DNA of 64,000 bases from Peribacillus sp044761665 (GCF_044761665.1 NZ_JBIWCW010000003.1:1-64000), one strand, 5' to 3'. Counted from the first letter of the stretch, positions 1 to 10,075 are shown. Made by a program: numbers and translations. Notes: generated from the sequence alone by a model not told the origin.

Positions 1-104
<104 letters not shown>

Positions 105-113
105 TTATATCGT

Positions 114-188
114 TCCGCAGTAGCTCAGTGGTAGAGCATTCGGCTGTTAACCGAACGGTCGTAGGTTCGAGTCCTACCTGCGGAGCCA
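114..188 (+). tRNA. tRNA-Asn (GTT)
   Basis: Cloverleaf with 7-bp acceptor stem, anticodon GTT and encoded CCA. First tRNA after 5S. Confidence 0.97.
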
Positions 189-192
189 TATT

Positions 193-284
193 GGAGAGCT
201 GTCCGAGTGGCCGAAGGAGCACGATTGGAAATCGTGTAGACGGGTAACCCTGTCTCAAGGGTTCAAATCCCTTGCTCTCCGCCA
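193..284 (+). tRNA. tRNA-Ser (GGA)
   Basis: Class II tRNA with long variable arm, anticodon GGA, encoded CCA. Confidence 0.97.
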
Positions 285-293
285 TTTATACCT

Positions 294-368
294 GGCCCGT
301 TGGTCAAGCGGTTAAGACACCGCCCTTTCACGGCGGTAACACGGGTTCGAATCCCGTACGGGTCACCA
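294..368 (+). tRNA. tRNA-Glu (TTC)
   Basis: Acceptor GGCCCGT pairs with ACGGGTC; anticodon TTC; encoded CCA. Confidence 0.97.
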
Positions 369-383
369 TTTCGATAACTTATT

Positions 384-459
384 GGAGGATTAGCTCAGCT
401 GGGAGAGCATCTGCCTTACAAGCAGAGGGTCGGCGGTTCGATCCCGTCATCCTCCACCA
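384..459 (+). tRNA. tRNA-Val (TAC)
   Basis: Full cloverleaf, anticodon TAC, encoded CCA. Confidence 0.97.
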
Positions 460-543
460 TTTCTTTAAAAAGCAACAAGTTGTTTCTTTTATGAATGAAA
501 CGTTTAACACGAAAACTTGAGCTTGTAGTAATATTATTACCGT

Positions 544-617
<74 letters not shown>

Positions 618-622
618 TCTAT

Positions 623-698
623 GGTCCCGTGGTGTAGCGGTTAACATGCCTGCCTGTCACGCAGGAGATCGCGGGTTCGATTCCCGTCGGGACCGCCA
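623..698 (+). tRNA. tRNA-Asp (GTC)
   Basis: Full cloverleaf, anticodon GTC, encoded CCA. Confidence 0.97.
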
Positions 699-711
699 TT
701 TTTATTAGTTT

Positions 712-787
712 GGCTCAGTAGCTCAGTCGGTAGAGCAAAGGACTGAAAATCCTTGTGTCGGCGGTTCGATTCCGTCCTGAGCCACCA
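712..787 (+). tRNA. tRNA-Phe (GAA)
   Basis: Full cloverleaf, anticodon GAA, encoded CCA. Confidence 0.97.
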
Positions 788-794
788 TAGTAGT

Positions 795-870
<76 letters not shown>

Positions 871-886
871 TGTAAGATCCATCCGT

Positions 887-970
887 GGAGGGGTAGCGAA
901 GTGGCTAAACGCGGCGGACTGTAAATCCGCTCCTTCGGGTTCGGCAGTTCGAATCTGCCCCCCTCCACCA
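887..970 (+). tRNA. tRNA-Tyr (GTA)
   Basis: Class II tRNA with long variable arm, anticodon GTA, encoded CCA. Confidence 0.97.
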
Positions 971-977
971 TCTTTAC

Positions 978-1051
978 AGGGGTATAGTTTAAAGGTAGAA
1001 CAGAGGTCTCCAAAACCTCCAGTGTGGGTTCGAGTCCTACTACCCCTGCCA
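978..1051 (+). tRNA. tRNA-Trp (CCA)
   Basis: Acceptor AGGGGTA/TACCCCT, anticodon CCA, encoded 3' CCA. Confidence 0.97.
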
Positions 1052-1064
1052 ATTTTATTGTTAT

Positions 1065-1141
1065 GGCGATTGTGGCGAAGTGGTTAACGCACCTGATTGT
1101 GGTTCAGGCATTCGTGGGTTCGATTCCCATCAGTCGCCCCA
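1065..1141 (+). tRNA. tRNA-His (GTG)
   Basis: Anticodon GTG, encoded CCA; closely resembles the Bacillus histidine tRNA. Confidence 0.96.
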
Positions 1142-1177
1142 TTTTTAATAAAATGATGGTATAATAAATAAAATTAA

Positions 1178-1252
1178 TGGGCTATAGCCAAGCGGTAAGG
1201 CAACGGATTTTGATTCCGTCATGCGAAGGTTCGATCCCTTCTAGCCCAGCCA
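1178..1252 (+). tRNA. tRNA-Gln (TTG)
   Basis: Acceptor TGGGCTA, anticodon TTG, encoded CCA. Confidence 0.97.
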
Positions 1253-1255
1253 TAT

Positions 1256-1330
1256 GCGAAAGTAGTTCAGTGGTAGAATACAACCTTGCCAAGGTTGGGG
1301 TCGCGGGTTCGAATCCCGTCTTTCGCTCCA
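1256..1330 (+). tRNA. tRNA-Gly (GCC)
   Basis: Acceptor GCGAAAG, anticodon GCC, encoded CCA. Complements the TCC glycine tRNAs at 41685 and 41959. Confidence 0.97.
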
Positions 1331-1338
1331 AAAATGTT

Positions 1339-1412
1339 GGCGGCATAGCCAAGCGGTAAGGCAGAGGTCTGCAAAACCTTTATCACCGGTTCAATTCCGG
1401 TTGCCGCCTCCA
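1339..1412 (+). tRNA. tRNA-Cys (GCA)
   Basis: Acceptor GGCGGCA, anticodon GCA, encoded CCA. Confidence 0.97.
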
Positions 1413-1421
1413 ACAAATTTT

Positions 1422-1502
1422 GCCCGAGTGGTGGAATGGCAGACACGCTGCACTCAAAATGCAGTGCCGCAAGGCGTGCCGGTTCGACCCCGGCCTCGGG
1501 TA
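1422..1502 (+). tRNA. tRNA-Leu (CAA), no encoded CCA
   Basis: Class II tRNA; the seven-base loop CTCAAAA gives anticodon CAA. Discriminator A1502 is followed by TCA, so CCA is not encoded. The last acceptor pair is G-T. Last tRNA of the cluster. Confidence 0.93.
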
Positions 1503-1526
1503 TCAAACGGTCGAATATAAGTTAGT

Positions 1527-1562
1527 AAAAAGATCTCAACGATTTCGTTGAGATCTTTTTTT
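1527..1562 (+). terminator. Terminator of the rRNA/tRNA operon
   Basis: About 16-bp inverted repeat (AGATCTCAACGA and its complement) with a T-run, directly after the last tRNA. Confidence 0.9.
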
Positions 1563-1839
1563 GTTCCGAAAAACGAAAAAACACCCTTTAGGTAGAGCAA
1601 ATGAAAATATAGTGTCTAAAATAATTGAAGATACTACAATTCATAAGAGAAGAAGAAATCATTCAAGATAGAAGGTAAAGGAAGACTCACAATTCGTATG
1701 GAACATCGGAAAATATATATCCATTCAAGATAAGCACTTCTCAGAGGGCTTATTTGTTTTGCTTCAAACACCAGAGAAGCATATATCTTAAAGTGAATAG
1801 GTAGTAGGTATGATATTCATAAGCTTATTAAGAAAACAA
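1563..1839. other. Intergenic region, no gene seen
   Basis: AT-rich, no convincing start codon with a ribosome binding site. The string ATTCAAGATA occurs twice (near 1662 and 1723) and a diverged inverted copy near 1790; I see no function. Confidence 0.5.
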
Positions 1840-1869
1840 TTGACAATGATAATCATTCTTGATTATGAT
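1840..1869 (+). promoter_or_regulatory. Promoter with embedded Fur box for the subtilase
   Basis: TTGACA (1840-1845) and TATGAT (1864-1869) are 18 bases apart. Between them 1842-1860 matches the Fur consensus GATAATGATAATCATTATC at 16 of 19 positions (my count). Fur with iron would block RNA polymerase here. Confidence 0.75.
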
Positions 1870-1919
1870 GATTTGGTGTGGTTAACAATATACGGTAATA
1901 GGCGGGGAGAGCTTTACTT

Positions 1920-4900
1920 ATGAGAAAGAAACAAACTTGGGTTCAAACGGTGGCAGCAATTACGCTTGCTACGTCAGCAATTCTACCAATCGGTAACATG
2001 GTCTCTGCAGAAGAAGGATCTACAACAGAAACCGAGCAATTAATAGTTAAATATAAAACGGATAAGACCTTATCAAAAAAACAAATGAAGAATATTGGTG
2101 TTGAAGGTATCGACGAGGATAACCAACTAGGTCTTTATGATGTAAAAGAAGAAGCAGCGGATACTGCCATTACACAACTAGAAAAAATGGACAACGTCGA
2201 ATACGTTGAAAAAAACGTTACATATAAAACCGCAGAAACAATGGATGTAAATGATACGTATTATAAAAACCAATGGAACTTAAGCGCAATCGATGCACAG
2301 GGTGCATGGGAAAGCGTCAAGGATACTAGTAAACTAGTAAAAGTTGCTGTACTAGATACGGGCGTTCAAGGTACACATGAGGACTTAACGGGTCGCGTAC
2401 TAGAAGGGAAAACATTCGTAGATGGATATGATTCAGCATGGCAAGGGGATGACCAAGGTCATGGTACATTCGTATCCGGGATTATTGCGGCCAAAGCGAA
2501 TAATGGAAAGGGAATTACAGGGATAGCAGGTGAGGCGAATGTTCAGATACTCCCTGTTAAAGTAATGAGTAAATCAGGTGTAGGGGATGCCTTCAATATC
2601 GCACAAGGCATTGATTATGCAGTTGACCAAGGTGTCGATGTCATCAATATGAGCTTAAGTGGTGAGTATAGTGAGACAATAGAGAAAGCGGTAAAGAATG
2701 CAGCGGATAAAGGAATCGTGGTGGTTGCCGCTTCTGGAAACGGCGGAGGCAATGCGGATGCATCGTACCCTGCTGCCCTTCCAAATGTTTTATCAGTTGG
2801 AGCCATCGCTACAAAAGATCAAGTGTATGAACGCTCTAATTATGGTAGTACTTTGGATATCGTTGCACCAGGAGTCAGTGTATTAAGTACATCCTTACTA
2901 GGTGATTTAGGAACTGAGGCAGGCCACTACTCCACAGGTTCTGGTACATCTTATGCTGCACCACATGTTGCTGCTGTTGCCGCGCTTTATAAGCTGAACC
3001 ATCCGGAGGCTACTGCCAGTCAGGTGGAAGAGGCCATAACTTCAACAGCCACGGATTTGAATGAAGAGGGCTGGGATGAAAAAACGGGCCATGGTAAGTT
3101 GAATGCGAAAGCTGCTTTAGCGGATGATGTGGAGATTCCAGGATTATCATTCCTTCTACCTAAAAATAATGCGAGTGTTGTTGGCAATACGACTTTACAA
3201 TTAGCCATCAATGATACGAACACAAGCCAAACAATTTTCTATACAGATGAAGTAAAAGAAACAAATCTAATTGGCAAAGTTGAGGCAGTAGGACAATCCT
3301 CTATACAATTCAAATGGGATACGACTAAGGTGACAGATGGTTCACATCAAGTCATTGCCGTTGCAGTTGATTCGAAGGGCAATGAGTTATCCCGTGCCCA
3401 AACGTCCGTGAAGGTTGTAAATTCACCGCAATCAGGCTACATGTTCACTGTTACAACGCCAAGCGACACGATTGCAAAGGGTGCATCCGTTAAACTGTAT
3501 GAAAAAGTTAAACAAGAGGATGACGCTAATGCTTATAGCTACAATGAATTATGGACAGGTACGACAGATACGGAAGGAGTCGTTCGTGTACCGAGCCATG
3601 TGGGTACGGATTTGAAAAACTTACAAGTTGTTGTCCAAGGAAAATTCGATACGTCAAAAGGTAATACGTGGTTCATGTATTCACGTGAAGTGGCTTCATC
3701 GGGAGCAATTACTTTAAAAAGTGAAAATACTGTACCAGTGACATTGAATACGGTGGATGAAGAAGGTAAAGACCTGCCAGGTGCACAATACTTCATCGCC
3801 ATGAAAGATGCAAAGGAAACGACATTAGGTTCAACGACAATGATTAATGAGAAAGGTGCGAAAGAGGCACCGACTGTCTATTTAGATAAGGGCGCATATA
3901 ACATTTTCTCCTACCATAAGGGAGAGGGGAAAACGTACTTCTTATCAAACACAGCTGCCGAGGTCGGGCACGATACAAAGACTTTGAATTTTGACAGCCG
4001 TGAAGCTGGGGAAGTGGCCATTGATAATCGTGATAAGGGACTGGAAAATGGCGTGTTGTATTTATATAATGATGCCATTTCAGAAGCAATCGGTTCAGAC
4101 GAAGTCATCACTGGTCAAAAATTCTTTGTCACACCGGGTGACTATGATTATATGGTTGATGCGGAAGTGAAGGACCCGGATGGCGGGGAAAACTGGGTTT
4201 ACGTCCTTGCTAATGATAAAACAAAAGCCGTCATCAAAAAAAATAAAAAGACGGTGATTAAAGCCGGTGGTTCAATCGATATTACAAAATTTGAACCGGA
4301 TCAAGAATCACTTAAAAATTACTACAAGCAACGAGGCTTAACGTACATTGAACGTCCTTATCCCAATATCGCGTATAAACTAGATAAAGCATTTTATACG
4401 AAACAAACATTTGGTGATGATTACGGCAACAAATTAGCGGGCATGTACCGAGGCTCCCTACATTCAGAAGATGCTTTGTATAAAAAAGATGTGAATACAG
4501 GAAAAACCGTGACCACTGTGGATGACGAAGCACAAATCGAAACGATTAACTTCGGTGACATCTATTCGAAGTACAAAGTTATGAGACTATCTGATAATAA
4601 AGTGATGCTTGATAGCCATGCGAAGAACGCAACAAACCCAGCCAACCGCCAATATTATTTCTATTCTTTCTGGGTAACGAGCAGTTCGGACGTGACGGAA
4701 GGAAAATACGAAATTTCACTGACGTTAGATGAAAATCCTTTAGCGAAAAAGGGCTTATACAAGGCAATCAATATTGACATGCAGGATTCAGGCACGACGA
4801 TGCAGGTGAAAAATGCACAAGGAGATAATGTTCCATCATACATCACAATCAATCGTTTAGAGAAAACGGAAGATGGCGATTCGGAATGGGTTCAATCTCT

Positions 4901-6872
4901 GGGTCAGAATACAGATACGACGAAAAGCCTATCATTACCAAGTAATCTTGGATTGAGCGATGAAGAAAATGGCAATGTGGCGATTATTCGTTATGTGCAA
5001 CCATCGGGTGAGTATTCGTATATCTACCGACAGTTTACTAGTTTAGATGAATTAAAAACGATATCCATCCCGGCAAATATGCAAAAGGTTGCTGTGACGG
5101 CAATGGACGGGGATAAAAAGCTTGATAGTATCTCGACAAGACTGTGGATGATTAAAAAGCCCGTTACGATTGGTGGTCAAACAACATATGTCACGGCGAA
5201 TAATTTACAAAATTATAAGTATGATTCAGTTTATCTAGAACCTGGGGACTTCGTCATGGAAGGAAACTATGTTTCCTTGCCAGATGAAAACAATCAGAAA
5301 GATAATTATTATTTCCTTGAGCCGAATGTACAAGTAAAAGATGACCAAACGAATACAGTTATTTTCGATAAAGAGAAATTAGCCCAAATGAAGGTCTCAG
5401 CTGACGCAACAGGCTACAGCGATGTGCGAGGGGCCATTGTTTATCCGTATAACAAATATAGTCATTCTTTCATAAAAACATTACGCGTGGGTCATACCTT
5501 TTATGTACCATCTAACTTAGCGATGGATTTACAAGTTCAACTAGGTTTTGGTGACAATGAATCAAAGAATACGATTTGGAACTACTTCCTATCAAAAGGT
5601 GACCAGACATTCCAAAATGGTCAGCAAGTCAATTGGCAGGTTGGAGGGGATTTCAAAGCGAATATTACTCTAGCAAAAACGAAGCTGCTGCAGGGAGACA
5701 AGCTTTCCGGTCATACATCCATCAAGGATGCATATGGAAATACCGTCTCATCGGTATTAGTCAACCAATCGACGGACTATAGCATCGCTGATGATGAACT
5801 CGTTGCCTATGAAAAACAAGCGAATGGACAAATTGTCGAAAAAGCGGTAAAGAGCGACTATACGATTAGTCATGGTGGAACAACGGCTTCAGCATCAAGC
5901 ATCAAGCCTGTATTGCGGATTTACGATGCAGCGGACAATAAGGTATTCGAAGAGGCAAGTCTTGATTATTATGGACATATTCATGATACGAATTTATCAC
6001 TAAAAGACGGCCGATATCGTGCAGAGCTAGCACTTGCTGCGAGCCCAAAAGGCCCCGTCCTATCAGCCAAAAATACTGGTGCTTTCCAAATCGGAAAAGA
6101 CACTGAAATGGTAACTCCGATTCCAGAGATCAAAGAAGAAGTAAAGGTTCCAACTGTTTCGCAAATAACCGACCGTACAACTGTGGTCACAGGAAAAACG
6201 ACGCCTAAAGCGAGTGTAACCCTGAAAATTGGTAAAAAGACGATCCATACCGCAATAGCGGATAAGAATGGCAAATACACAATGAAGATTGCCAAGCAAA
6301 AAGCAGGTATGAAACTATCTCTATCTGCGACGCTGAAAGGTTATACGGCAAGTAAAGTAAAAACGATACTCGTGCTTGATCGCACCGCGCCAACCGTTAA
6401 ACCGATTACAGTTACAGATAAGACAAATGCTCTTACGATTGTTACTGAAAAAAATGTGACCATGACATTCACGGCAAAAGGCATGACGTATACAAAGCCT
6501 TCCTATAAAAATGGCAAGTATACATTAAAAATTGCTAAACTTCCAGCCAATACGAAATGGATCGTAATCGTCAAGGATCAAGCTGGTAATAAGACGAAAC
6601 AAACAGGCGTTGTAGTAGACCGCACAGCTCCTAAACCGGCAATTGTAGAAAAGGTGACAACTAAATCAACTGCCATAAAAGGAAAAGCGGAGAAAAAGGC
6701 AACCGTCACTATCTTTAAAGGAAAAGTTAAATTAGCATCGGGTAAAGCCAATGCGAAAGGTACATTCTCAATCAAGGTGCCAAAACAAAAAGCCGAGACG
6801 ACATTGCTTGTTGTCGTTCAGGATGCAGCGAAAAATAAATCAAAAGTCTCTAAAGTAAAAGTGGGGAAATGA
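1920..6872 (+). CDS. Very large secreted subtilisin-like serine protease (S8 family)
   Basis: Secreted endopeptidase of 1650 residues. A signal peptide (about residues 1-30, VSAEEG cleavage region) is followed by an I9-like inhibitory propeptide (about 40-105) and the S8 catalytic domain with Asp146 (VLDTG), His181 (GHGTFVSG) and Ser344 (GTSYAAP). About 1000 residues of beta-rich sequence follow that I cannot assign. The last 240 residues hold three Ig-like repeats, each with a KNGKYT-type core and an RTAP linker. No LPXTG anchor or SLH domain is seen, so it is probably released or held by charge (the C-terminus is very lysine-rich). It has its own Fur-box promoter and a strong terminator, so it is monocistronic. 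Family assignment is certain; the substrate is unknown. Confidence 0.95.
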   Translation: MRKKQTWVQTVAAITLATSAILPIGNMVSAEEGSTTETEQLIVKYKTDKTLSKKQMKNIGVEGIDEDNQLGLYDVKEEAADTAITQLEKMDNVEYVEKNVTYKTAETMDVNDTYYKNQWNLSAIDAQGAWESVKDTSKLVKVAVLDTGVQGTHEDLTGRVLEGKTFVDGYDSAWQGDDQGHGTFVSGIIAAKANNGKGITGIAGEANVQILPVKVMSKSGVGDAFNIAQGIDYAVDQGVDVINMSLSGEYSETIEKAVKNAADKGIVVVAASGNGGGNADASYPAALPNVLSVGAIATKDQVYERSNYGSTLDIVAPGVSVLSTSLLGDLGTEAGHYSTGSGTSYAAPHVAAVAALYKLNHPEATASQVEEAITSTATDLNEEGWDEKTGHGKLNAKAALADDVEIPGLSFLLPKNNASVVGNTTLQLAINDTNTSQTIFYTDEVKETNLIGKVEAVGQSSIQFKWDTTKVTDGSHQVIAVAVDSKGNELSRAQTSVKVVNSPQSGYMFTVTTPSDTIAKGASVKLYEKVKQEDDANAYSYNELWTGTTDTEGVVRVPSHVGTDLKNLQVVVQGKFDTSKGNTWFMYSREVASSGAITLKSENTVPVTLNTVDEEGKDLPGAQYFIAMKDAKETTLGSTTMINEKGAKEAPTVYLDKGAYNIFSYHKGEGKTYFLSNTAAEVGHDTKTLNFDSREAGEVAIDNRDKGLENGVLYLYNDAISEAIGSDEVITGQKFFVTPGDYDYMVDAEVKDPDGGENWVYVLANDKTKAVIKKNKKTVIKAGGSIDITKFEPDQESLKNYYKQRGLTYIERPYPNIAYKLDKAFYTKQTFGDDYGNKLAGMYRGSLHSEDALYKKDVNTGKTVTTVDDEAQIETINFGDIYSKYKVMRLSDNKVMLDSHAKNATNPANRQYYFYSFWVTSSSDVTEGKYEISLTLDENPLAKKGLYKAINIDMQDSGTTMQVKNAQGDNVPSYITINRLEKTEDGDSEWVQSLGQNTDTTKSLSLPSNLGLSDEENGNVAIIRYVQPSGEYSYIYRQFTSLDELKTISIPANMQKVAVTAMDGDKKLDSISTRLWMIKKPVTIGGQTTYVTANNLQNYKYDSVYLEPGDFVMEGNYVSLPDENNQKDNYYFLEPNVQVKDDQTNTVIFDKEKLAQMKVSADATGYSDVRGAIVYPYNKYSHSFIKTLRVGHTFYVPSNLAMDLQVQLGFGDNESKNTIWNYFLSKGDQTFQNGQQVNWQVGGDFKANITLAKTKLLQGDKLSGHTSIKDAYGNTVSSVLVNQSTDYSIADDELVAYEKQANGQIVEKAVKSDYTISHGGTTASASSIKPVLRIYDAADNKVFEEASLDYYGHIHDTNLSLKDGRYRAELALAASPKGPVLSAKNTGAFQIGKDTEMVTPIPEIKEEVKVPTVSQITDRTTVVTGKTTPKASVTLKIGKKTIHTAIADKNGKYTMKIAKQKAGMKLSLSATLKGYTASKVKTILVLDRTAPTVKPITVTDKTNALTIVTEKNVTMTFTAKGMTYTKPSYKNGKYTLKIAKLPANTKWIVIVKDQAGNKTKQTGVVVDRTAPKPAIVEKVTTKSTAIKGKAEKKATVTIFKGKVKLASGKANAKGTFSIKVPKQKAETTLLVVVQDAAKNKSKVSKVKVGK

Positions 6873-6897
6873 AGACATCCCTACTATCTTTTCACTC

Positions 6898-6938
6898 CAA
6901 ATCACCCTCCGAAGAAGATTCGGAGGGTGATTTTTCTT
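6898..6938. terminator. Bidirectional terminator
   Basis: Stem AATCACCCTCCGAA and its complement around a 5-base loop, T-rich on the + side and A-rich on the left; serves the subtilase and the convergent kinase gene. Confidence 0.85.
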
Positions 6939-6952
6939 TTTGTAACCCAAAC

Positions 6953-8173
6953 TCACTCTTTAAATAGAGGAAAATAAATAATAAAGGATGTTCCTATATT
7001 CACTTGGCTTTTTACGATAATCTCACCCTTGTATTTACGGGCGATGTTATAGCAGACGGTCAAGCCAACGCCGGTCCCCCTATCTTTAAGTGAATAAAAG
7101 GGTGTGCCGATCATTTCAAGTTGCTCTTTGGAAAGTCCGATGCCGGTATCGGTGATCTTAATCTTCGCCATGTTGCGCTCTTGACTAGTCTCCACCATGA
7201 TAAAACCAGGATTGTTCATGGATTCGATGCCGTTTTTCATGATATTGACCAGTAGTTGCTTAAGTTCTATAGGGTTTATCTTTATAGTGAGATCTTCCTT
7301 GAATTTAAGTTGGAAGCCTATATTTCGATTGTTTGCAAAGCTGGTTAAAAGGTCGGAAGTCTTTTGGATTTCCTGATTCAATGGGATGACCTCGACATTA
7401 TCCGTATGGGGCTTTGCCAATGATAAATAGTCATTGATTATGACCTGTGTGAATTCAAGTTCGGTAAGCATAGTTTGTACGTAAAATCTTTCGGTTTCGT
7501 TCATTACCTTTCCTTGATTTAATAGCTGGGCAAAGCCCTTTACGACCGTAATTGGATTTCTAATCTCGTGGGCGATGGTGGCAGCTAGCTGACCGACCGA
7601 ATCCAGTTGCTTTGCTTGTTGCAATTCGTTATGAAAGGCACTTATGGAATTCATTCTATTGTTCGTACTGATAAAGACAAAGGCTAATATGATTTGGATA
7701 GCGATGAAATTCAATATATTCCCAAAATTATCAAGCGAAACATATTTATACGTATGTTGTAAATCTGTGTGAGAAATAAGATAGATGAAAACTGGGCCGA
7801 GTATAAAATTTGAAGTAGCGACAACGTAAAATCCAATTTTATCGAACAAGAATATGGGGATCAAGGGTGCCATTGCGAATAAGGCCATCATGATAGCGGT
7901 ATTTGGAAACAGCCAAAATTTAAGATATAGATAAATGGTGATGAGAAGAATGAAAACCGTTTTCCATTTATTTTCTTCTTTTTTGATGAAAAAAAATAAA
8001 GACAGCATGATACAGGAAATCAGGACAACCTGTATAGCCATATCAATAGGGTCGTTTCTCCAGCTTATTGGAGATACGGAAATGCCGACGACCAGTAAAA
8101 GAGAAAGCACGCTCATAAAACTCTTCAGAATGAAACGTTGTTGCTTTTGAAAATACTGATGGTTTTTTAACAT
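6953..8173 (-). CDS. Membrane sensor histidine kinase, orphan (sporulation-kinase type)
   Basis: Autophosphorylating sensor kinase, 406 residues. The N-terminal half (about 18-170) has several hydrophobic membrane segments. Then comes a HisKA domain with the phosphorylated His in AHEIRNPITVVKGF (about residue 201) and a HATPase_c domain with N (MKNGIESM), G1 (DTGIGLS) and G2 (GTGVGLTVC) boxes. No response regulator gene lies beside it. That, and the HEIRNP motif with a multi-pass sensor, resembles KinB-like kinases that feed the Spo0 phosphorelay; this role is inferred. The start has AAGGTGATGT upstream. It is convergent with the subtilase. Confidence 0.88.
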   Translation of the reverse strand: MLKNHQYFQKQQRFILKSFMSVLSLLLVVGISVSPISWRNDPIDMAIQVVLISCIMLSLFFFIKKEENKWKTVFILLITIYLYLKFWLFPNTAIMMALFAMAPLIPIFLFDKIGFYVVATSNFILGPVFIYLISHTDLQHTYKYVSLDNFGNILNFIAIQIILAFVFISTNNRMNSISAFHNELQQAKQLDSVGQLAATIAHEIRNPITVVKGFAQLLNQGKVMNETERFYVQTMLTELEFTQVIINDYLSLAKPHTDNVEVIPLNQEIQKTSDLLTSFANNRNIGFQLKFKEDLTIKINPIELKQLLVNIMKNGIESMNNPGFIMVETSQERNMAKIKITDTGIGLSKEQLEMIGTPFYSLKDRGTGVGLTVCYNIARKYKGEIIVKSQVNIGTSFIIYFPLFKE

Positions 8174-8449
8174 ACATCACCTTATATTCTAAAATTTTCT
8201 ATTTAGTCAATAGTAATCTTTTCCCGCTTCTTTGTAAATCAGAAAGGAAGCGTAGGCCTACTTTGCCTTCCTAACTACGAGTGTTGCCTTCAGTAAAGAC
8301 AACTCCCTGCCATTAAACATTAATTAAAACATCGTTGAATGGTCAGTGTTTCTTCTACTACAAAATTTTCATCCAAAATTTTATATATGGGACATATTAG
8401 TAAGATAGGCGGGTATAAAAAAGTAACAAGAATTTTTAGGAGGTTGAAT

Positions 8450-9589
8450 ATGAAGGCAGTAACTTTTCAAGGAGCGAAGGATATAAAAGTAAAGCATGTG
8501 GAGGATCCAAAACTTCAGCAGAAAGATGACATCATCGTGCGGGTTACATCAACGGCGATTTGTGGATCGGATTTACATATTTATCAGGGTGCCTTGCCGA
8601 CGCATAAGGATTACGTCATTGGACATGAGCCAATGGGTATCGTCGAAGAAGTCGGACCCGAGGTCACGAAGGTGAAGAAAGGGGATAGGGTCGTCCTTCC
8701 TTTCAATATTTCATGTGGTCATTGTTATTATTGTGAACATGATATGGAAAGCCAATGTGATAATTCCAACCGTAATGAAGAAATCGATACAGGGGGCTAT
8801 TTCGGTTTCACGGAGCGTTATGGGAACTACCCTGGTGGTCAAGCGGAATATTTGCGGGTGCCATACGGAAACTTCATGCCGTTTGTGATTCCGGAATCGT
8901 GTGAGCTGGAAGATGAGGCGCTCTTGTTCATGTCGGATGTGCTTCCCACTGCTTATTGGAGCGTGGAGAACGCGGGAGTGAAAGAAGGCAGTACGGTCGC
9001 CGTTCTAGGCTGTGGCCCGATTGGCTTGATGGCACAGAAGTTTGCTTGGATGAAAGGCGCTAAGAGAGTGATTGCCATTGACAATCTACCTTATCGGTTG
9101 AACCGGGCAAAGCAGATGAACAAGGTGGAAGCTTATAATTTTGATGAATATAACGACATGGGTGCTTATATTAAAGAAATCACCTCAGGTGGGGTGGATA
9201 TCGTCATCGACTGTGTCGGGATGGATGGGAAGAAATCACCTATTGAAGCGATTGAGCAAAAACTGAAGTTACAAGGTGGAACGTTAAGCGCCATCGAGAT
9301 CGGCATGAACTCGGTCAGGAAATTCGGTACAATCCAACTGACAGGTGTATACGGGTCAAAATACAACATGTTCCCACTTGGCAATCTGTTTGAACGAAAT
9401 ATCAACCTAAAAATGGGACAAGCACCGGTCATTCATTATATGCCGATGCTTTTCGATAAAATTACGAAAGGTGAGTTCGATCCGACAGAAATCATTTCCC
9501 ATAAAGTTCCCCTTGAACAGGCGAGTGCTGCGTATCAAATCTTTAACGACCATGAAGATGAATGCATTAAAGTTATATTGAAGCCATAA
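8450..9589 (+). CDS. adhB: Zinc-dependent alcohol dehydrogenase (AdhB-like)
   Basis: NAD(P)-dependent medium-chain dehydrogenase of 379 residues, close in length and sequence (from memory) to B. subtilis AdhB. Catalytic zinc ligands are in CGSDLH and GHEPMG; the structural zinc cysteines are in SCGHCYYCEHDMESQC; the nucleotide-binding turn is VLGCGPIGL. The ATG at 8450 is chosen because AGGAGG lies just before it; the open frame extends 37 codons further upstream without a ribosome binding site. The natural substrate is not known; members of this group act on short alcohols or formaldehyde adducts. It is transcribed alone and ends in a terminator at 9604. Confidence 0.9.
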   Translation: MKAVTFQGAKDIKVKHVEDPKLQQKDDIIVRVTSTAICGSDLHIYQGALPTHKDYVIGHEPMGIVEEVGPEVTKVKKGDRVVLPFNISCGHCYYCEHDMESQCDNSNRNEEIDTGGYFGFTERYGNYPGGQAEYLRVPYGNFMPFVIPESCELEDEALLFMSDVLPTAYWSVENAGVKEGSTVAVLGCGPIGLMAQKFAWMKGAKRVIAIDNLPYRLNRAKQMNKVEAYNFDEYNDMGAYIKEITSGGVDIVIDCVGMDGKKSPIEAIEQKLKLQGGTLSAIEIGMNSVRKFGTIQLTGVYGSKYNMFPLGNLFERNINLKMGQAPVIHYMPMLFDKITKGEFDPTEIISHKVPLEQASAAYQIFNDHEDECIKVILKP

Positions 9590-9602
9590 AAAATAGTTGT
9601 CC

Positions 9603-9637
9603 CAAAAAGCCAATGTGAGTATTCATTGGCTTTTTTG
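9603..9637 (+). terminator. Terminator after adhB-like gene
   Basis: Stem AAAAGCCAATG/CATTGGCTTTT, loop of 8, then T-run. Confidence 0.85.
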
Positions 9638-9702
9638 GCATGGGTAGTTTGGATTTTATGCAAAGAAAAATGGTATATTTACATATAAAAGGGGTGGGGA
9701 AA

Positions 9703-10014
9703 ATGATTGATGCCTATGCACGTGAACTAAGAAATATCAGAATCACATTGATAGTCTTCATCATCATTACGATCATGGTATTCGGAGGCTCAAATAATCT
9801 GACGCTAGACTATCCAGATGATGATGGGGCAGGAATGAATGTGTATCCTCAGTTCAAATATTCCAATATGGTTGATTTGGGAAATGGACATTTCGGTGTC
9901 CTGTCTGGCAGAACGGAGCTAAGTGAGGAAGAAACGTTCAAAATCTATTATTATGATATAGAAAAGGACGAGCTGGTATTAAAGAAGGATACCGTTTTAA
10001 GTGATCTTGAATAA
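9703..10014 (+). CDS. Small membrane-anchored protein, function unknown
   Basis: 103 residues. One hydrophobic segment (about residues 14-32, ITLIVFIIITIMVFGG) follows a short charged N-terminus; the rest is an acidic, probably extracytoplasmic domain with several Tyr and Glu residues. The ATG at 9703 has a GGGGTGGGG purine stretch before it; an upstream in-frame start at 9640 lacks one. I do not recognise a family. The next gene starts 61 bases downstream, so co-transcription is possible. Confidence 0.6.
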   Translation: MIDAYARELRNIRITLIVFIIITIMVFGGSNNLTLDYPDDDGAGMNVYPQFKYSNMVDLGNGHFGVLSGRTELSEEETFKIYYYDIEKDELVLKKDTVLSDLE

Positions 10015-10075
10015 AGTGTGAATGAAAAAAGGGTGTCTTATTATATAATGATACTGATAAAAGGGGGAAGATTTC

